Positions 63,143 through 64,000 of a stretch of 64,000 nucleotides of DNA are shown piece by piece. The notes beneath the pieces are model-generated. The model worked only from the letters and a program-made list of their open reading frames with translations, did no database searches and had not been told where the DNA came from. This DNA comes from Bin80 sp965207565 (GTDB taxonomy: Bacteria > Bacteroidota > Rhodothermia > Rhodothermales > Bin80). The DNA is taken from the NCBI GenBank assembly GCA_965207565.1, contig CBDBMQ010000020.1, positions 213,957 through 277,956 on the forward strand, given 5' to 3'. The position numbers were made by a program, and so were the translations under genes. Position 1 is the first letter of the stretch. Each line of letters begins with the position of its first letter.

Positions 63143-64000
63143 GAAAAAATACGAATACGATGAAGACTGGAAACTTCCAGATGTCACTGTCCGCTATCCA
63201 CGCCTATCAACGGATCGTAAAACAGCAAAAAACAATCTGCAATAGGTTTATCTGGGGCATCCGCTATTTGAGGCTCTGAGAAGGTCTGCATTTGATGCCT
63301 GGCAGGATGCTTTTGCCACAGGGGCATGATTTCTATCAGGCACGGGTGGTTGACGGTCTAGGGAAAATCATCCATGAACGGTTGTTTGTAGTAGAGTTGT
63401 CAGCGGATGGTTCTCCCAGTCTTCGTGGGCCGAGCGTTCTTGGTGACATGACTCCTGCCAATGTTCCAGAGCAGTTACCATCTGTGGCCAACTTAGCAGA
63501 AGACATCGAATGGATTAACCAAAACGCTCTTATGCCTTTTATTGATAAGGTTTAAAGGGAGCGTGTCTCCGAGGTTGAGCGAATTAGTGAACATCTTGAG
63601 ATCTCCTTGACAGAGGTATTAAATCGGATTGACTTGGAGATTGGCCGAGCCAATGAAGATCTGCAAAGTAAGGTCATTGGTGCCGAGGGGCGTTTTGCAA
63701 AGGCGGAACGCCGATATGAAGAGGCATTTGCACGGCGGCGCGAAGATCTTAAACAGCAACGCGCGATGACGCTTCAAGGAGTTCGTCGACTTGCAAGTGT
63801 GCTTGTCTTACCCCATCCTGACCGGGAAGTATTGGATGTCCTACGCCTGCGTCCGCACCCCGAAACCGAAATGACAGCCATGCGGATAGTTATGAAATAT
63901 GAGGAAACACATGGTCGCCGAGTCACTGATGTGCACAAGCAGAATCTTGGGTACGATATTACCAGTCGTGATCCCATATCTGGTGAATTGCGTTTGATTG
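63111..64000 (+). pseudogene. Decayed C-terminal part of a SNF2-type helicase with DUF3883-like end
   Basis: Reading from 63111 gives DEDWKLPDVTVRYPRLS, an in-frame TAG (63243-63245), then VYLGHPLFEALRRSAFDAWQ and another stop. A shifted frame (from about 63310) continues GHDFYQARVVDGLGKIIHERL to a TAA at 63553-63555, after which the same frame resumes with a coiled coil (AKAERRYEEAFARRREDLKQQ, in part) and ends VTDVHKQNLGYDITSRDPIS at the window edge. The layout (HPLF..AL, DG-G--..RLF, coiled coil, GYD-xSRD) matches the C-terminus of large SNF2 helicases that end in DUF3883, as in DISARM-type and related defence loci. No helicase motifs lie upstream: the part before belongs to the dehydrogenase. 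Three stops or shifts make this a remnant. Confidence 0.65.

Noticed and set aside
1..64000. CRISPR arrays, rRNA and tRNA genes
   Set aside because: No regularly spaced repeats and no tRNA-like cloverleaf or rRNA sequence was recognised by eye in the intergenic stretches; a covariance-model scan was not possible.

Overview
The window comes from a medium-GC, Gram-negative bacterium of the FCB (Bacteroidota/Rhodothermota-like) group, probably a metagenome-derived contig. Evidence: a secreted sugar dehydrogenase-like protein ending in a type IX secretion sorting-like domain, several lipoprotein signals, an outer-membrane insertase-like barrel, beta-barrel proteins, and a TolC/RND/adaptor efflux set. 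No rRNA, tRNA or CRISPR array was found. The assignment is inference from gene content; no marker gene was searched.

Layout. 0.1-5.1 kb (minus): Sfp-type phosphopantetheinyl transferase, pyrD, and a large peptidase/beta-propeller/barrel protein broken by two frameshifts. 5.3-14.9 kb (plus): mrdA-rodA (cell-shape peptidoglycan synthesis), a sarcosine oxidase-like flavoenzyme, argS, pheA, and an S9 peptidase split by one frameshift. 15-18 kb (minus): sixA, a DUF4389 protein, uppS, and a winged-helix regulator with its partner membrane protein behind a palindromic operator-like site. 18.1-20.3 kb (plus): a D-threonine aldolase-family enzyme and a zinc alcohol dehydrogenase. 20.35-28.3 kb (plus): a compact haem operon hemA-hemC-hemD-hemB-hemQ-hemE-hemH-hemY. 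The chlorite dismutase-family (HemQ/ChdC) gene keeps its catalytic Tyr and proximal His, which points to the coproporphyrin-dependent route.

28.3-33.8 kb is an accessory island and the most unusual part. It holds a degraded efflux-adaptor fragment, a GPP34 (GOLPH3-like) domain fused to a cytochrome P450 that lacks the usual I-helix acid-alcohol pair, a Rieske oxygenase of the sterol/steroid type, a sterol C-24 methyltransferase homologue of visibly higher GC that is broken by a frameshift, a diverged second copy of the Rieske 5' end, and a MITE-like inverted repeat. I read this as a horizontally assembled sterol or terpenoid modification locus that has partly decayed. It is followed by an RND efflux set (adaptor with a late frameshift, intact pump, outer-membrane factor on the other strand).

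40.2-53.1 kb: DNA repair and replication genes (xth, polA with a dead proofreading domain, ligA, recG) mixed with small membrane proteins, a VOC protein, a sterol desaturase-family hydroxylase, and a heavily decayed DUF3052 gene and sulfatase. 53.3-63.1 kb: intradiol dioxygenase-like protein, NadR-like kinase, a lipoprotein formylglycine-generating enzyme next to a lipoprotein sulfatase, an outer-membrane barrel, an ABC exporter, a DUF819 transporter and the sorting-domain dehydrogenase. 63.1 kb to the end: a decayed C-terminal part of a large SNF2-type helicase with a DUF3883-like end.

One feature runs through the window: seven or more genes have frame breaks, all in genes that look dispensable, while the essential-looking genes are open. 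This fits ongoing gene decay, but several breaks sit in short homopolymers, so sequencing error must be excluded.
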